From contig JH720312.1 in assembly GCA_000231825.2 (NCBI GenBank), positions 712,236 to 776,235 on the forward strand: a stretch of DNA of 64,000 nt, written 5' to 3'. Positions 1-14,379 of this stretch are shown here, piece by piece (the stretch's first letter is position 1; each line of letters opens with the position of its first letter). Origin of the DNA: Tetrahymena elliotti 4EA (lineage: Eukaryota > Ciliophora > Oligohymenophorea > Hymenostomatida > Tetrahymenidae). The notes beneath the pieces were generated by a model that saw only the letters and a list, made by a program, of their open reading frames with translations, did no database searches and was not told the origin of the DNA. Position numbers and translations under genes: made by a program.

Positions 1-1861
1 AGCTCCTCCATAACATGAATCACAAGTATTTGAAGAAGAGCAAGTTAAACATGTTGATTAACAAGATTTGCAGAAAGAATTATTATCTAAATAAAACCCT
101 TAAATACATTAGGTACATCCATCTGCAGCTTAAGATGAACACTGCTAACAATTTGGTTAAATACACTATTTAAATTTAATTCAAAAAAATTCTTAAAATT
201 TTTAGAAGAAAAAAATGTTAAAAAAATGTACATTAAATGCAAAAATTGAGAATTCTCTAATTCCAAAATACTAATTTTTATTAGTATTGACATTTGAAGT
301 ATCGCTATTACTATTACTATAAATAAAATTCATTTAATTATTTATTACAAAAGTAACCGTTCCACTAGGAACTAAGAAATCATATTAGAAATCCCCTACA
401 TATTCAGGAACACTCAGACCACAAATTTATTGTGTACTCATACCACTAATATTTAAAGTTTAGGTTGGAGTAGAACTTCCTTAAACTGAAAATGTAAGGA
501 GTGTTGGATTTGTGGTAGATTTATAGTCAATAAGCACCCACTTAAAAGTAACTCTAACATATTGAAAACTTGTTGAATATTGCTAAGTAGTAATCTTAGA
601 TGTTTTTGTAAAAGAAAAGTATCCACCTAAAAGAAAATAATCTCCACAGCGAGTATATTTTGAATTTAAACCCCCACCATTGATAAAATTTTGTAATGAT
701 AAATTCATTCTATTTATTTCGCTCAATGAAAACATAACAGAATAAAGTCCTTATAAAAGGTATTATCCTATATTTTAAATATTTTAAAATTGTAAATTTT
801 AATTTTATGAAATAGTTTACCAAAATAATTTGATTTGTTATCAACACAAATTCCATTAACATAGGAGTAATCTTTAGGACAATAGCGCTAACACTATGCT
901 TCATAATTACTTGTCAAAACTACAACATATCCACTTTGGCATTGAGTACATTATGTGTTTACTGTTGCAGCTTATTAACAATAAGGAATCCAAACACATT
1001 TACCATTTATGTTAAAATGAGGAACAGAACAAGAAGAAACACATTTTCCTTCTTGTAAAATAAAATTTGAATTGCCAATAATGCAATTACCAGCAGATAG
1101 ATAAGAGCAATTTGTATCACAAGTAGTGCATTAGTTAGGATTATTTACACAGGAAAGACAAGTATTATCACATGTTTAAATATTATACTATATTTCTTTT
1201 ACCATTAAGTAAGAATCACCACTAGATGCTCCATTATCTACAACAGAAAAAATGGAATAATTAGAATTTGATGGTACTGTTGCTGTCTGATAATTTACTT
1301 TAAAAAAATTTTTAAATTATTTTAATTTAAAATTAAAAAATACATATGTAAAAGTAGTCACTATTTTCTTCTATACTATCTCCATTGTAATTGCAAGGGA
1401 AATTAAATCTTTCAGCTGATTATGATGTACTAAATGAGTATGCAATAGGAGATATTTAATCTAATTAAAATCTTACCCCTACACTATCTTATTTTAAATT
1501 CAGTATTTCTATCCTTACTTCTCTAATATAATGAGGTGGGAGGTTATTAACTTCAAAAACAGCATAGTTATTATTATTGTTTGTGGGGTTATTTTTTGAA
1601 AATTGAAAATATCCACCATACATAGGCTAGCTAAATACTCCATAAGCATTTGGGCAAGTATAAAGAGGTTTTGAAAATAAAGACAAATTTCCCTTTTCAC
1701 CTGCAACTAACAAGATATTTCTATCTGCTATATTTATTATATGAATATAAATTTAAAAAAAGCATCTAAGTTGTTCAAAAATTTAGATGATGGTTTTTAC
1801 CTTAAAAGCTGACTTATAAGTAAAGGAATATTTTTATGAGGATATAAAAATAAAATATCAT
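1..1861 (-). CDS. Cysteine-rich surface protein, 5' part (runs off left edge)
   Basis: Partial gene; I place exons at <1-141, 232-767, 821-1297, 1344-1724 and 1801-1861, with matching phases throughout. Exon 1 is 61 nt and encodes a hydrophobic signal peptide (MIFYFYILIKIFLYLQ...). Exons 2-4 encode a non-repetitive extracellular region with phrases such as FSVVDNGA..SG.SYL and scattered Cys pairs; exon 5 begins CSSQAADGCTQC and enters CxxC-rich furin/growth-factor-receptor-like repeats before the window ends. It is the tandem paralogue of the complete gene at 4883-11854, with the same exon number, order and phases as far as it can be seen. Expected to be a large membrane-anchored or secreted surface protein; the C-terminus is outside the window. 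TAA/TAG are read as Gln. Function unknown. Confidence 0.82.
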
Positions 1862-4800
1862 AGTCTTTTGAATCTTTTTCTAATTTATTTTTTTTGATTA
1901 AGAATTATTTATTGTGGATTAAATAATCTAAAATTATTAATTTATTTTTTTTGAATTAATCCTGATACTATACTAATTGATCTATAATTTAAATAGAGTA
2001 AATCTTTTCTTTTTGTTCGGAATTATATTTTTATATTTCGAGATGAGTAACTTTAAAAATTTTATCAATGTAAATCCAGAAATATAAAGCTAAGTAACAT
2101 TTTACTGATTTAAATGAATGATTAAATTTCAAAATTTAAGTAAATCATCATTTTGACATTCATCTGAAAAGAGTTATTTTCAATTGACATTTATTATATA
2201 AAAATTTTCTTCAAAAGTCCCTTTCAATCCCTATAAAGCTTTAGGTTAAGCAAAAATCTCAATAATTTATTCAAGCTAAGCTTAAGATTACATCTAATAT
2301 TCGGTAAGATTTTTCTCACTAATAACCACAAATTTTTGAATTAAATTTGTCATCAGTACTCTTAAAAATACTAGAGGATTTATTTACACCAAAAATCTTT
2401 TCAAATCTTTGCGCATACAATAAAAAGATATTAAAATTTTATAGATTTATTTAGAAAGAGGTTTTAAAATTTTTAAGTGACTGTTTAGACTTTTTGTCAA
2501 GTAAATTGTATATAAAATCTTTATGTTTTTTTAGCCATAACAAAATTGATATTGTAATGTTTAGATCTAAGTATGGAATTAAAAAATAGATTAAATTATA
2601 AAAGATTATTTCCTTAATAAATTAAGACTGTTTTTATTTAAATATGTTATTATTATCAAAATTTTAAAAAGTATCGGAAAGAGTTATCAAAAGGATATTG
2701 ATCTAATATTTTACAATTATTATTTTCTTGGTTTGTTAAACAAAATCTATAAATTGTTTAATTTAGCTTACATTTATTAATTTTCTTTTAAATATCTCTA
2801 GACTTTTTTATAACTAATTTGTATTGATTATGTATCTGTATTAAGTTATAAATAAAATTATGTATCCTGAAAATTGATTGATAGAATAGCTATAAATTAT
2901 TTGTAAAATGATTATTGTAAAATATAATTTCTCTTGTTTGACACCATTAAAAAAATAAAAAATTTCTATAACTCTATCTTGATTAAGTACAAACAAAAAA
3001 TATTTAATATTTTTTAATATTTGATACAATTTTCATAAAGTAATAAAGAATATTAATGAATTTAAAGAAAAAAATATTACATATTTAAATATTTTAAATC
3101 AAAAAGATTAACTATTTAGAAGCATAAAAAAGATTGAATTATTAACAAAAATTTACATTTTAATATTTTAAATTGCAATTTTAGCTAATTAATTTCAATC
3201 AATGATTTTTTAAAAATAAAGTTAAATAATAAAAAAGAGGGTATTTGTTTTTATTATTGAAATTATTTTTAAAATTTATATCAAAATATTTTATCAAAGA
3301 AATTTATATATCATGAAATTTTATTTAGATCACCCTCCTAATTTTAGATTTGTCTGTAATTTAATAATTTTGTTTCTTCTTTTGCTTTCTAAAAATCTAA
3401 ATTAAAAATTAACTTTGAAATTTTTATTTTATTTAATAATTATCAGTGTAACAAGGAATTATTAGGAAAATAAGAGTTAATAAAAAATTATTAATTTTAT
3501 CTGAATTTAAACATTGATGGAAAAACAAATAAATTTCAACTAAATCAAATCTTAATTTACTCAATCAAAAAATTTTTTATTTTTATATCGTAGAATGTAA
3601 GTAGGTCATTTAAACACAATTTGGTATTTAAAATTATAAATATTGGTTTTTATAAATTTGTGAATATCAGAAATTATGTAAAAATAATAAAAAGTATCAC
3701 TACATTACTGACTTTCGTTAGAAAGTAAACTTTAAATATATAGTAAATATCTCTCAATAAATTATTTCAAAGAATTGGTTTTATAAATTATAGATCAGCA
3801 TTATGATAACCAAAATTGCTTAGCTTATTGAATTATATATTTCAATACAACTTATAAATTAAAATAGCTAGAAGAAATAATAAAAGAAAATTTGTAGTAA
3901 TCTCCTTCCTTTAATTCAAAACCTTTCTTTCATAAATCTAGTTATTTAAAAATTAATAAAAAATGTAACAAAAAATTATAAAAGAATTCCTACTCATCTT
4001 GCTTAATTAGATATTAGCTTAATTTGATCATCTAAAAATAAATTTCCCAGTGAAAAAAATTTGAATATAAGAATAATTTGATAAAATTAAAATTGTAGAC
4101 ATATCTTAATTAGAAAGTAAAGCTGTTTATGATAGTACTTAAAGAGGATTTTTAAATTATCAATTTTTTATAGTAAACAAAGTAAAATAAAAATCTTACT
4201 CATAGCTTTATCATTTTAAATTTACAAATTATTACAATTTTTCAATAATTTTGTTAGTTTTAATTATTTTTGTTCTTCACTAAAAGAATAACTGTTTTTG
4301 AAGTTATCATATTGCAAATTTAATTTAGCAATAGTATTTGCAAAAAATTTCAATTATATCTCTAAGTTTGTAGTGAAAATGAAATTAATTTTTATTGATT
4401 TAAATCTTTATTTTTTTGGTTAAATAAGATCAATAATTGAAAATTAGATAAACTAAATTAATGATCTATTTTTGAAAAATTCCAAATAATTTTTTTTGTG
4501 ATTTTTTATAAACCCCTTTCATTTTATAGATTAAAAAAATAAAAGTGATAGCAACTTTATCTATAGTATTGGACAGTGATGTCAAAAAATATGAGTATAG
4601 AATAAATTTTGTTGGAATAATTTTGCTTGTAAAATTTTACAAGAATAAAGAGTAGGTTTTGCAAACCCTTTAAAGAACTACCCTATTTACTATAATTAAT
4701 TTTATTATTAATTACCTTTAAAAATTTTTAAAGTATAAATTCAAATTAATTTTAATATTAAAATAATAAAAACTTTGTGAAAAAAACTCTTAATAAAAAA

Positions 4801-4882
4801 GAAAGTTTTATTTTTCAAATAGAAATACAATATAAAAAATAAAAACTTAAAAAAGGATTCAAGCTAATCTAATTTGATTAGG
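1862..4882. other. Intergenic spacer between the tandem surface-protein genes
   Basis: About 3 kb of very AT-rich DNA lying upstream of the left gene and downstream of the right gene (both minus strand). Reading frames here are short and have no recognisable motif. I saw no RNA gene and no mobile element. Confidence 0.6.
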
Positions 4883-7800
4883 TCAAAAATATTTTTATTT
4901 GTACATCCTGTAAAACTTGTAAACTAAATAGCTTACTTGAGTCATATAAATGATTATAACTTAAATGGAAACTATTATCTGAATAGTTAGAGACGAGATT
5001 TCACTTAAATTTGAAACTGTGTCATTTATGGCTAAAATAATAATTAGAATTATTGCAGAAATTAATATGAATCTACTTAAAATATGAAGCTTGAATTCTC
5101 TCTAACTTTGATATGGTCTAAGTATTAATATAACAGTTGTTTCAACTCCTACAGCCAAACAACATAGATAAGTTTAATTTATTTGGTTATCCTAGTTAAA
5201 GACAAGCTACTAAATAACAATAGTTCTGCGAAATAATAAAAGTAAATTTACTATTGCCTTCTTTCTATTTACTTCAAGACCTCTATAAAGAAATCCATAT
5301 AGTTTCTTCATTTCTGAATTGAACACTAAATCATTTGTTTCAATCTTTGTAGAATTAAATGCTAGATAATTTAAGTAAATGATAAATAAAAGAACAAACA
5401 TTCCAAAAGATACTCCAAGCCCCTTATATAAAGTTGTTTAGCTTGAATCATAGAACTATAAAAATATTGCTAACAATAAATCACAATATGTCAAAAATCC
5501 CATTCCTACTATGATTTGGTAAAAATACTGCTACTTGTAACTCCTACAAAATACAATAACCATTTTTGAACTCTGAGAGAATTTCTAGGTAAGAAACTTA
5601 CATATGATATATAAAATAAGACTAAATGTCCATATTGCAATAGACTAAATTATATTAGAGAAAAAAAATGTATCAACATTTTCCATTCTAAATTTAAATG
5701 GTGCACTAGAATGATCGTTTTTTATATTTGGTATGATCTCAAAGTTAGCAAAATCTAATAATTTTAAGGCATTGTATAAAGTAGATTAATACTAAACGTT
5801 CAAGTATAATAAATAGTTTGTTAATTATAAAATATCAAATAAGCTCACTAAAAAGTAAAATGGAGATCCAATTAGAAGCATTATATAGGTGAAAACGCTA
5901 AAAGCTTAGGGAATCTTAGTTATATTATTAATTTTAGGATATACTAGTTCATTGTAAGAAGGGAGGTTACCACTAAGTTAGGTTATTTTTAATCCAAAAT
6001 TTTGGTTATCAATAATATTGTTTTAATTTATAAAGTTTACATTTAATTAACTATATCTTTTACTTGAAACACTAACTATTATATTTATTAATATTTTTAG
6101 AGTATAAACACTCTTCTCTGATTAATTAATTTTTTTTATCTTAGATAGATCATAAGATATTTCATAATCAGTTGGAGGATACTCATTATCTAAATTAAAA
6201 ATCCAATTTTAATTTATTACAAAAACATCAATATCAAATGTTATTTAAGCTTAGAATATTATTTTGTCATCAACTCTTGAAACATCTTCCGAAATATTAA
6301 GATATGGCATTGCTCCTCCAGAATTCATAACTTCACAAATTTAAATACCATTTTTATTTGTGTATTTGATAAGTTCTTTTGGACATTAAGCTACACATTC
6401 ATTTTTATACTGATTTAAATAGAATTCACTTTATTTGCATTAAGTACAAATACCAATATTACAACGAATACAATTAGGATCTATAGAATTACAAGGCTGA
6501 CAAATAGAATAACTATCAGCAAATGTGCCTTCAGGACAAGAAGAAACACACTAATTATTCGTCATGAAATAAGATTTTGTACATTTAAAGCAAGTATTAG
6601 GAGATTAAGGGTCACATTACTCACATTAAGTTTTTTAATTACAAAATTGACAGCTTGAGGTTTTATCATCTTTGTATTTGAAAGATGAACATTAATTAGA
6701 GCATGTATTTGCTTGGTCATCAAGATATAAACCATTTTTACAAGATTAACATTATGATATTGTACAATTTATACAATTAAAAAATTTTTAATTGCAAATT
6801 TAGCATATATTATTTTAGTCAGCATAATTTGCAGGAGAACATGATGGTAAGCATTCATAATTTTCTAAATATCTTAAATTAGAATTTTAGTCACAACTTA
6901 AACATGAAGTTGAATTAGTTGGATCACAAGTTTAACATCTCTAGTTTTAGCAATTTTGACAAATATTAATACCTCCAATATTAGCTTAGTATTATTTTGA
7001 CGGACAATTCAAGCTACATACTTATTAATCTATACTTAAGTAGTAATTAGAGTCACATTTAATGCAATTGTTGATAGTGCACATATTACAATTTGAAAAT
7101 TTTTTTGAGCATAAATTGCATTAATATCCATTTTAGAAAAATTAAGGCTAGCATTAGTCTACACAATCTCCATTTTAAAGATATGGGTATTTAGAATTCT
7201 AATCGCAAGAAATGCATTGATTACGATTATTACTGTCACAAGCTTTACATTTTAGATTTATACAAGACTCACATTAAATGGAAGGAAGGTTGGGGTTTGA
7301 GCCATATATGCATTGTGAAGTACATATCTTAGCTACTGGATCAAAAAATTAATTTTAATTCTAACATAAGCTACACGTAGTAGTAGTACATTAGCTACAA
7401 TTTTAAAATAATTAATTACAAGATTAACAAGAGTTGTTAGTATCTAAATACTTTCCAGTTGGGCAATTAGCTACACATTAATTTTAATCGATTACTAATC
7501 CATTATTACATAATTGGCAAATTTAATTATTATTTATATCTGTAGAGCATTTGATGCATGAAGAAATACTACTACAGTTTTATACACACTGTTTAATTGG
7601 AGAATTTAATGGTACCAATGGAAAAATGCAAGTATTAACACAAGAGTTTGTTGTAATATCCAAATATTAAGTTGGATCAGAGCATGAAAAGCAAGCACTT
7701 TAGGAGCAAGTTGCACAGCCTGCAAAAGTGCTAGAACATAAAATACATTAATTCGTGCTATTTTGATAATAATTTGAAGAGCAGCTTGAAACACAATTAT

Positions 7801-10800
7801 CACCTTATAATAAAGGATTGGAAGATGATCCATAGCAAGACTTACAAGAGTTCAAGTTTGAGTCAAAACATTCCTTACAGAGACTATTTATACATTAAAT
7901 GCATTCATTAAACCCATTTATAGAGCTAGTGGCATATCCTGAAGGGCAATTTTGTTAACAATTATTTAATCCTTATACAAAATAGTATGGATTTTAACAC
8001 TATTAACATTAACTACTAGTACATTAGCTACAATTAGGAAAGTTGTTTGTGCAGCTTATACAAACATCAATAGGATTTGGATAAAATCCTATATTGCATT
8101 ATGATTAACAAGATGTTCCTTAGAGATACATATTTGATTGACAGCTTGTGCAATTATTATTAGATTAATAGCATGTTAAACAATTAGAATCACAAAGTGA
8201 ACAAATTTTTTGAGATGGAGATCCAATAGTTGTTTTAAAAGTATTACTTGGGCAAGTTGCTCCACAAGTATTTATTATAGGATTTAGATAATCGGCAGAG
8301 TTGATACAGCTGTTGCATTGATTAGCAGTGCATGACAAGCAACCAGAAAAAGAAGAAGAACATAATGTGCATACTCTTTAAGCGCTAGAATACATTGTAG
8401 GACCACAATCAGTTACACATTAATTACTTTTCAAGTAATAAGGAGATACACAAGAAAGACAATTTTAACTAGGGGCTGATTCACATGTATCACATTATTA
8501 ATTTAAGCAAGCCTGGCAAGATGGAGGATTAATATCAACATAATAGCTAGATGGACATTAAGCTACACATTTTCCGTTGTATAAATAATTATTATTTTCA
8601 CATAAAATACAACCTGAGGATGTACACTACTCACAATTAGCTATATTAGTTGAGCATAATATACAGACATTATTTACTGGATAATACTAAGAATTACAAT
8701 TAGTTTAGCAAATTTATCCTTACAAATTAAAATTATTGCCACATTAAGTGCATTAACTAGGATCAGATTGACATAAATTACAATTTATATCAGTGCATTT
8801 TATACATGACCAAGTATTTGAATTTGAATAATATCCTATTGGGCATGTATTTAAACAGCTTTTTTTATCTTCAGATAGATAAAAATTTGTAATACACTAT
8901 TAGCAAATAGAGTTATCATTGCATATTTCACAATTATTTAAACAATCTCCACATTTTTAATTAGCTGAGTCTTAGAAAGTTTTATTCGGACATGAATTAA
9001 CGCAGGTATTGTTATGTAAAAATTTACCTGTAGGACAAGTTAAACAATCAAAACTATTTTTAGGATCACAAGTTTGACATAAAGGATTAGAGCAAGATAA
9101 ACAATCAGATCCATCCCAGTAATATTTGTCAGGGCAAACACATTAGTTAGATGTATTAAGAACAGCTAATCCTTTACAACTTTAGCAAATATTTGAAGAT
9201 GTACATTATTGGCAAATCAATTAACATTTGGTACATTGCGGAGGATTAGTTGTTTAATCATCATAATAACCTAAAGGGCATGGATTATAGCAGATTCCAT
9301 TATAAATAAAGAAATTATTTTAACAAGCTGTGCATGCTGAATTTGTACATAAAGAACAATCTGTATAAATTGTAGAGCACAATTAACAAACTTGATTTAC
9401 TGGAAAATAAGTTGGATCACAATTTTTTTTACACTCAAATCCTTGCAAATTATAAGTATTCAAACATTAAGTACATTAATTGACATCAGTTTAGCATGAA
9501 TAACAATTAGGATCTGTACATTTAATGCATTAGCCTAAATTAGAGTTTTATTATTGTCCAATAGGACAATTACTTAAACAATTTTTTTTATCTACAGAGA
9601 GATATGAATTTGAAATACAAATATCACATGTAGAATTATTTGAGCATTAAGAGCAGTCGGGTATACAAGAATCGCATGTCTATGTTTAGCTGTTTGGGAA
9701 GGTTTTAATGGGGCAATTTAAAACACAATCATTATTTATAAAATAATCCCCTGATAGGCAAGTTAAGCATTTAGTACTATCTGTGGTATCACAAGTTTTA
9801 CACTAGGTATTTAAACAAGGGACACAATTTGATCCTTAAAAATATTATTATTGAGGACAAACACATTATTCTTAAGAGTTAAGAACAGCTCCTCCTTTGC
9901 AAACTTAACAAATGGCTGCAGATGTGCAAGTTGAGCATAATGATGAGCAAGGTTAACAAGTTTAACCAGATAAGTAAAATCCATCCTTGCACTAGGTACA
10001 TATATTTTATGTTGAAACTTAACATTATTTGCAAGATGTTTAGAGACACTAAAATAATATTTTTGTTAAAAATACAAATTATTTATTCTATTAATTTTTA
10101 AAATAAAAGAAGATTAATTAAGTTATATTTTACATTGTAAGCAAAGATCGAAAGCTCTCTAATTCCAAAATACTAGTTTTTATTTGTATGGTCTGATGTG
10201 TTATCACTATTATCTTTACTATTTATATTTTGCATTTAATTGCTTATTTGAAATTATACTTATCCGTTAGGAACTTAAAATTCATATTAGAAATCCCCAA
10301 CATATTCTGGTACACTTAAACCACAAATTTATTGGGGATTTATCCCATTAATATTTAGTGTTTAGATAGGTGAAGAGCTTCCAACAACTTAAAATGTAAG
10401 TCCTGTAGGATTATTATTAGATTTGTAATCAATTAATATCCACTTAAATGAAATTCTAACTAAGTCATATGAAGTTGTAAATGCTTATGTAGTAATCTTA
10501 GAGCTTTATTTGAATGAAAAATATCCTCCCAATAGAAAATAAAATCCACAGCGAGTGTATCTTGAATTATAGGAATCAGTATTACCAGTTTAAAAATCAG
10601 TTAAAGACAGAGATAACTTACTTATATCACCAAAAGAAAATATGGTTTAGTACAACCCTTATTGTAAATATTACCCTAATAAGTTAAAAATGATAATTAA
10701 AATAAATAATAAAATTTATTTTATCTCTTACCAACTGCATTATCTTTAATATCAATGCAAACATCGTTAATCAATTAATAGTCAGCAGGGCAATATTGTT

Positions 10801-11854
10801 AGCATTAGAATTCATATTAGGTCATTTACACTCTTACAAATCCTGTAATGCAAGTTGTGCATTAAGTACTACCTGATGAAACAGATTAACAATTAGGGAT
10901 CCAAACACAAGAACCATTAATTAAGAAGTGAGGTGCAGTGCATATACTAACACACTTTCCTTCTTGTAAATGTTAGTTAGGTTAGTTGATAATACATCTT
11001 GAGCCACTCAAAGAAGAACATGCAACATCACATTATGTACATTACATAGCTGATCCTGAGCAAGCGAGACAAGAGTTATCACAAAGTTCAATATTGTATT
11101 GGATTTCTTTTACTCTTAAGTAGGATGATCCTGAATTTGCTCCATTATCTACCACAGAAAACATAGTATAGGCATTGTTAGGTGGCATTGTTATAGTAAA
11201 ATAATTCACTTTATTAATTACATAAGTTGTAACTTAAAACTTAAAAAAATAATTTTACAATCATAATAGTAGTCACTAGAATTTAAAACTTTATCAGATA
11301 CATTATTATTATCACAAGGTAGATTAAATCTTTCTCCAGTATTAGTTGATTAAAATTAATAACTTATAGGTGTCATATTATCTAATTTAAATAAAACCCC
11401 TACTTATGATACCTTTATTACAAATACTTCTATTCTTACTTCTCTCCTAAAATGGGGAGGAAGATTGTTAATTTCAAAAACACCATAGTTCTTAGAAATT
11501 GAAGAAGGACTGCTTTTAGTGTATGAAAATTTTCCATACATAGATTAACCAAAAACACCAGAACCATCTGGGCAAGAAATTGTATCTTTGTTAAATTAAG
11601 ACAAATTTCCTAAATCATCAGCTATAAGCAGAATATTTCTATCTTGATTACATTAATTGTAGTAAAATAAATTCATTTTAATCTTAATAAAAGTAAACTA
11701 TAAATTCTTAATAAAATTAAAAATTTTTTAAATCAATTTATTCTAAGCTAAATAGTAAAATTTTTTAAGAAAATAAGGAAATAGAGATTATACCTGCCAA
11801 AGCTAGTTGAGATAATGTGAATGTAAAAATCAATTACTAAAAGATTATTTTCAT
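4883..11854 (-). CDS. Giant cysteine-rich (GFR/furin-like) multi-TM surface protein
   Basis: Exons 11794-11854, 11259-11642, 10732-11232, 10134-10675 and 4883-10048; phases agree and the sum gives about 2217 aa. Exon 1 (61 nt) encodes the signal peptide MKIIFQQLIFTFTLSQLALA. Exons 2-4 form a region shared with the neighbouring paralogue. The last exon (5166 nt, no in-frame TGA in the parts I translated) carries dozens of CxxC...C repeats of the growth-factor-receptor/furin type (e.g. CKTCDT, CATCSQSACFSC), then from about 6100 down a C-terminal region with several hydrophobic helices and the phrase YGFLYRGLEVNRKK before the final TM helices and the TGA at 4883-4885. Similar large Cys-rich proteins with a polytopic tail are common in ciliates and are thought to sit at the cell surface. 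Ligand and role unknown; not an immobilisation antigen by any feature I can see. Confidence 0.88.
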
Positions 11855-13930
11855 TTAAATGTTTTTTTGAGATTGATTATTTTTTGAGAAAAAATAAGAT
11901 TATAATGATGAAGCAATATTTGGCTGCTCTTAAGTAGGTGACAAATCTCCACAAAATATTAAATAATTATAAAAATAATTAAAATAAAAGAAAGAAATTT
12001 ATCTATTGGTTAATATGTTTGACCTACAAAACAAAAAATAAATTAAATTTATAATCAAATAATCAGCTATTTGAATTGAAATCTTTAATTCTTACATTAG
12101 ATAAGATTTGAAATCTTAATTTTACATTTAAATTTGCCTTATTTTTTATTTTTTAAAAACCTATTTACATTTTTCTTTTACAAATAAAACTTGTTTCAAG
12201 CTAAGTAAAACTTTGAGCAAAAAACCACAATTTAATATTTTTCAAAATTGAATCTGATTTGTAAATAGTCTTTAAATTATCATCAAATATATCCTCAGAG
12301 GTATCAATCATAAACAAGGTTATTTTAAATCATTTTTTAATTTTCTTATGAATCTATAAGAAATATTACATAAGAAAATCTAAAAAACAAATTAATTTTA
12401 AATTTATATAAAGTTTCTATAGGGATTTATTAATATGTGTAAGCTAAAAAAATACAAATTGATAGAAAAACCAATATTTTAATTTTTATATTGTTATTTT
12501 TCCAAAATTGTTATCAAGAAGATAAGAAGATGAGAATTAAATATTTAATAAACTTTAAAAAAAATATAAAATATTACTGAAATGGTTTTTTTTACATTTA
12601 AATGCCATTTTTTACATATCTTATGAATAGCCAAAGTTTATTTTTATATTTTTTGCCAAGTTTCTAAATTCATAAAATCAAACCTATGGATGTATAATTA
12701 ATATAAGAATAAACACAATTATTTTTTTCTATTTGTAGTATTGATAACAGAGATCAACTTGCAGGTACCGTATTACCTGTACCTGGCTACTGGTAAAAAT
12801 TTTTAGAAATACTAGATGTACAAAATTTCAAAAACCAAAAAATTCAAAAACAATTTTTTTGCACATTTTGATAAATAATTTAGAATTTGCTTTATATAAA
12901 AATATTTATCTATGAAAAACAGTTCTAAGTTTATATCAAAAATTTTTGATAATCACAAAAATCAAAAGCGATTTAAATTTTTGGAATATAAGGTTTGAGT
13001 TAGAAACATAACTTATGAATTGAGATATAAAGTATGAAAATGGTTTACAGAAAAATATTACAAGAAAATGTTTTAAATAAAAATTCAGTATTTTATAAGT
13101 ATTTTTATTTGATTTTTTTAATATTTTTCAGCTAGAATGAGTTTTTTAATTAGTGCGAATCAATTTTGTTTACTCACATCTATGTATTAATCATTTTTAA
13201 CTTACATAATCCAATTCCATAAATTATATTTATCTTGAAAGTGCCTAATTTCTTAATCAAATTTATTATTAATATTATTAAATGTTGTTTACTTTCAATT
13301 TATGACTGAAATGATTAATCAAATTCAAATTTCCATGACAAATTATATTTTTTGATAATAAATAAGTTCCCATAAATTTAATTTACTTTACCTAGTAGCT
13401 ATAACATTAAAAATAGCAAGAGATCTAAATTTTGTATTGTAATATATAACATTGTAAAAAAAAAGTATAAATTAATTTAATAAGGAAACTCCTCTTACAA
13501 AAAAATCAAAAAATTAAAAAATATTACTAATACATTAACTTTTGACAAAAAAAAGTATCATAAACTAAAAAAATTTCATCAAAATATTAGAATATTATTG
13601 ATATCTTTTTCAATTTTGATTTTTAAATAAAATTAAAATGCAATAAATTGTAGACTTGATAAGATAAACAAAAAATAGTTAAGTATCTTTTGTTTAAATT
13701 GATGATTAATTTATCTAAAGTTTCTTATTAAGTATTAATAAACTAATTAATTCATTATCTTATTGATTGAAGTGATTTTACCGTCAATTACTTTTATTTA
13801 AATTTTTTCAGAATTAATTAATTATTTTTCATATTCAGATTAATCAATTTTCGAAAATTAAGAAAATCATATAATAATTTAATTTCAAATACAAAAGAAA
13901 AGAGGAAAATCTCTGAGATACAAAAAAAAA
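11855..13930. other. AT-rich spacer upstream of the giant surface-protein gene
   Basis: No gene recognised. It holds the 5' flank of the minus-strand gene ending at 11854 and one GC-enriched hairpin patch near 12762-12785 listed separately. Confidence 0.5.
12762..12785. repeat. Small inverted repeat in a GC-enriched patch
   Basis: CAGGTAC at 12762-12768 pairs perfectly with GTACCTG at 12779-12785 around a 10-nt loop. The surrounding 40 bp is clearly richer in G and C than the flanks. It could be a structured RNA or binding site, or chance. Confidence 0.35.
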
Positions 13931-14031
13931 CATAAAAATGAAAACAAAAATAAAATATTATAAAAAAGTAAGATAATTTTGATAATTTTGCAATAAAAAA
14001 ACATAATTAACTTAAATAAGAGTTATTTAAA

Positions 14032-14290
14032 TGGAATAAGTTTTTAAATCTCCAATTATTACTTCAAAAGACTGATTTTGACAATGAACCGAACGTAATA
14101 GTATTCATTCCATTTAAATGCAACGATCCCCATCAAAATTTTTAAAACCAATAAGTTATTATGAATCCAAAGCTAAATTGATCAAAATAATAGATCTTAC
14201 TTTTCTTATTCCCCCCTATATTAGAATCTCCTATTCCCTTAGGTACCTAAAGCCGAAGAAGAAGACACTCCTATTTTTTTTTAAATAAAA
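14032..14290. other. GC-enriched patch of unknown nature
   Basis: About 250 bp with noticeably more G+C than its flanks, including a run of six C near 14211. A plus-strand frame starting near 14032 reads DFDNEPNVIVFIPFKCNDPH before a TGA, so it may be an exon, but no start codon or clear partner exon was found. It is followed by an A-rich, T-poor tract (14380-14610). A non-coding RNA is the alternative. Confidence 0.25.
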
Positions 14291-14379
14291 ACTCTCTCTT
14301 CTCTGAAAAAATAAAATTTTAAGCAGCAACATTTTAGCATCAGCAAATTATCCTAGATCAAATATCTTAAAAATAAAAT

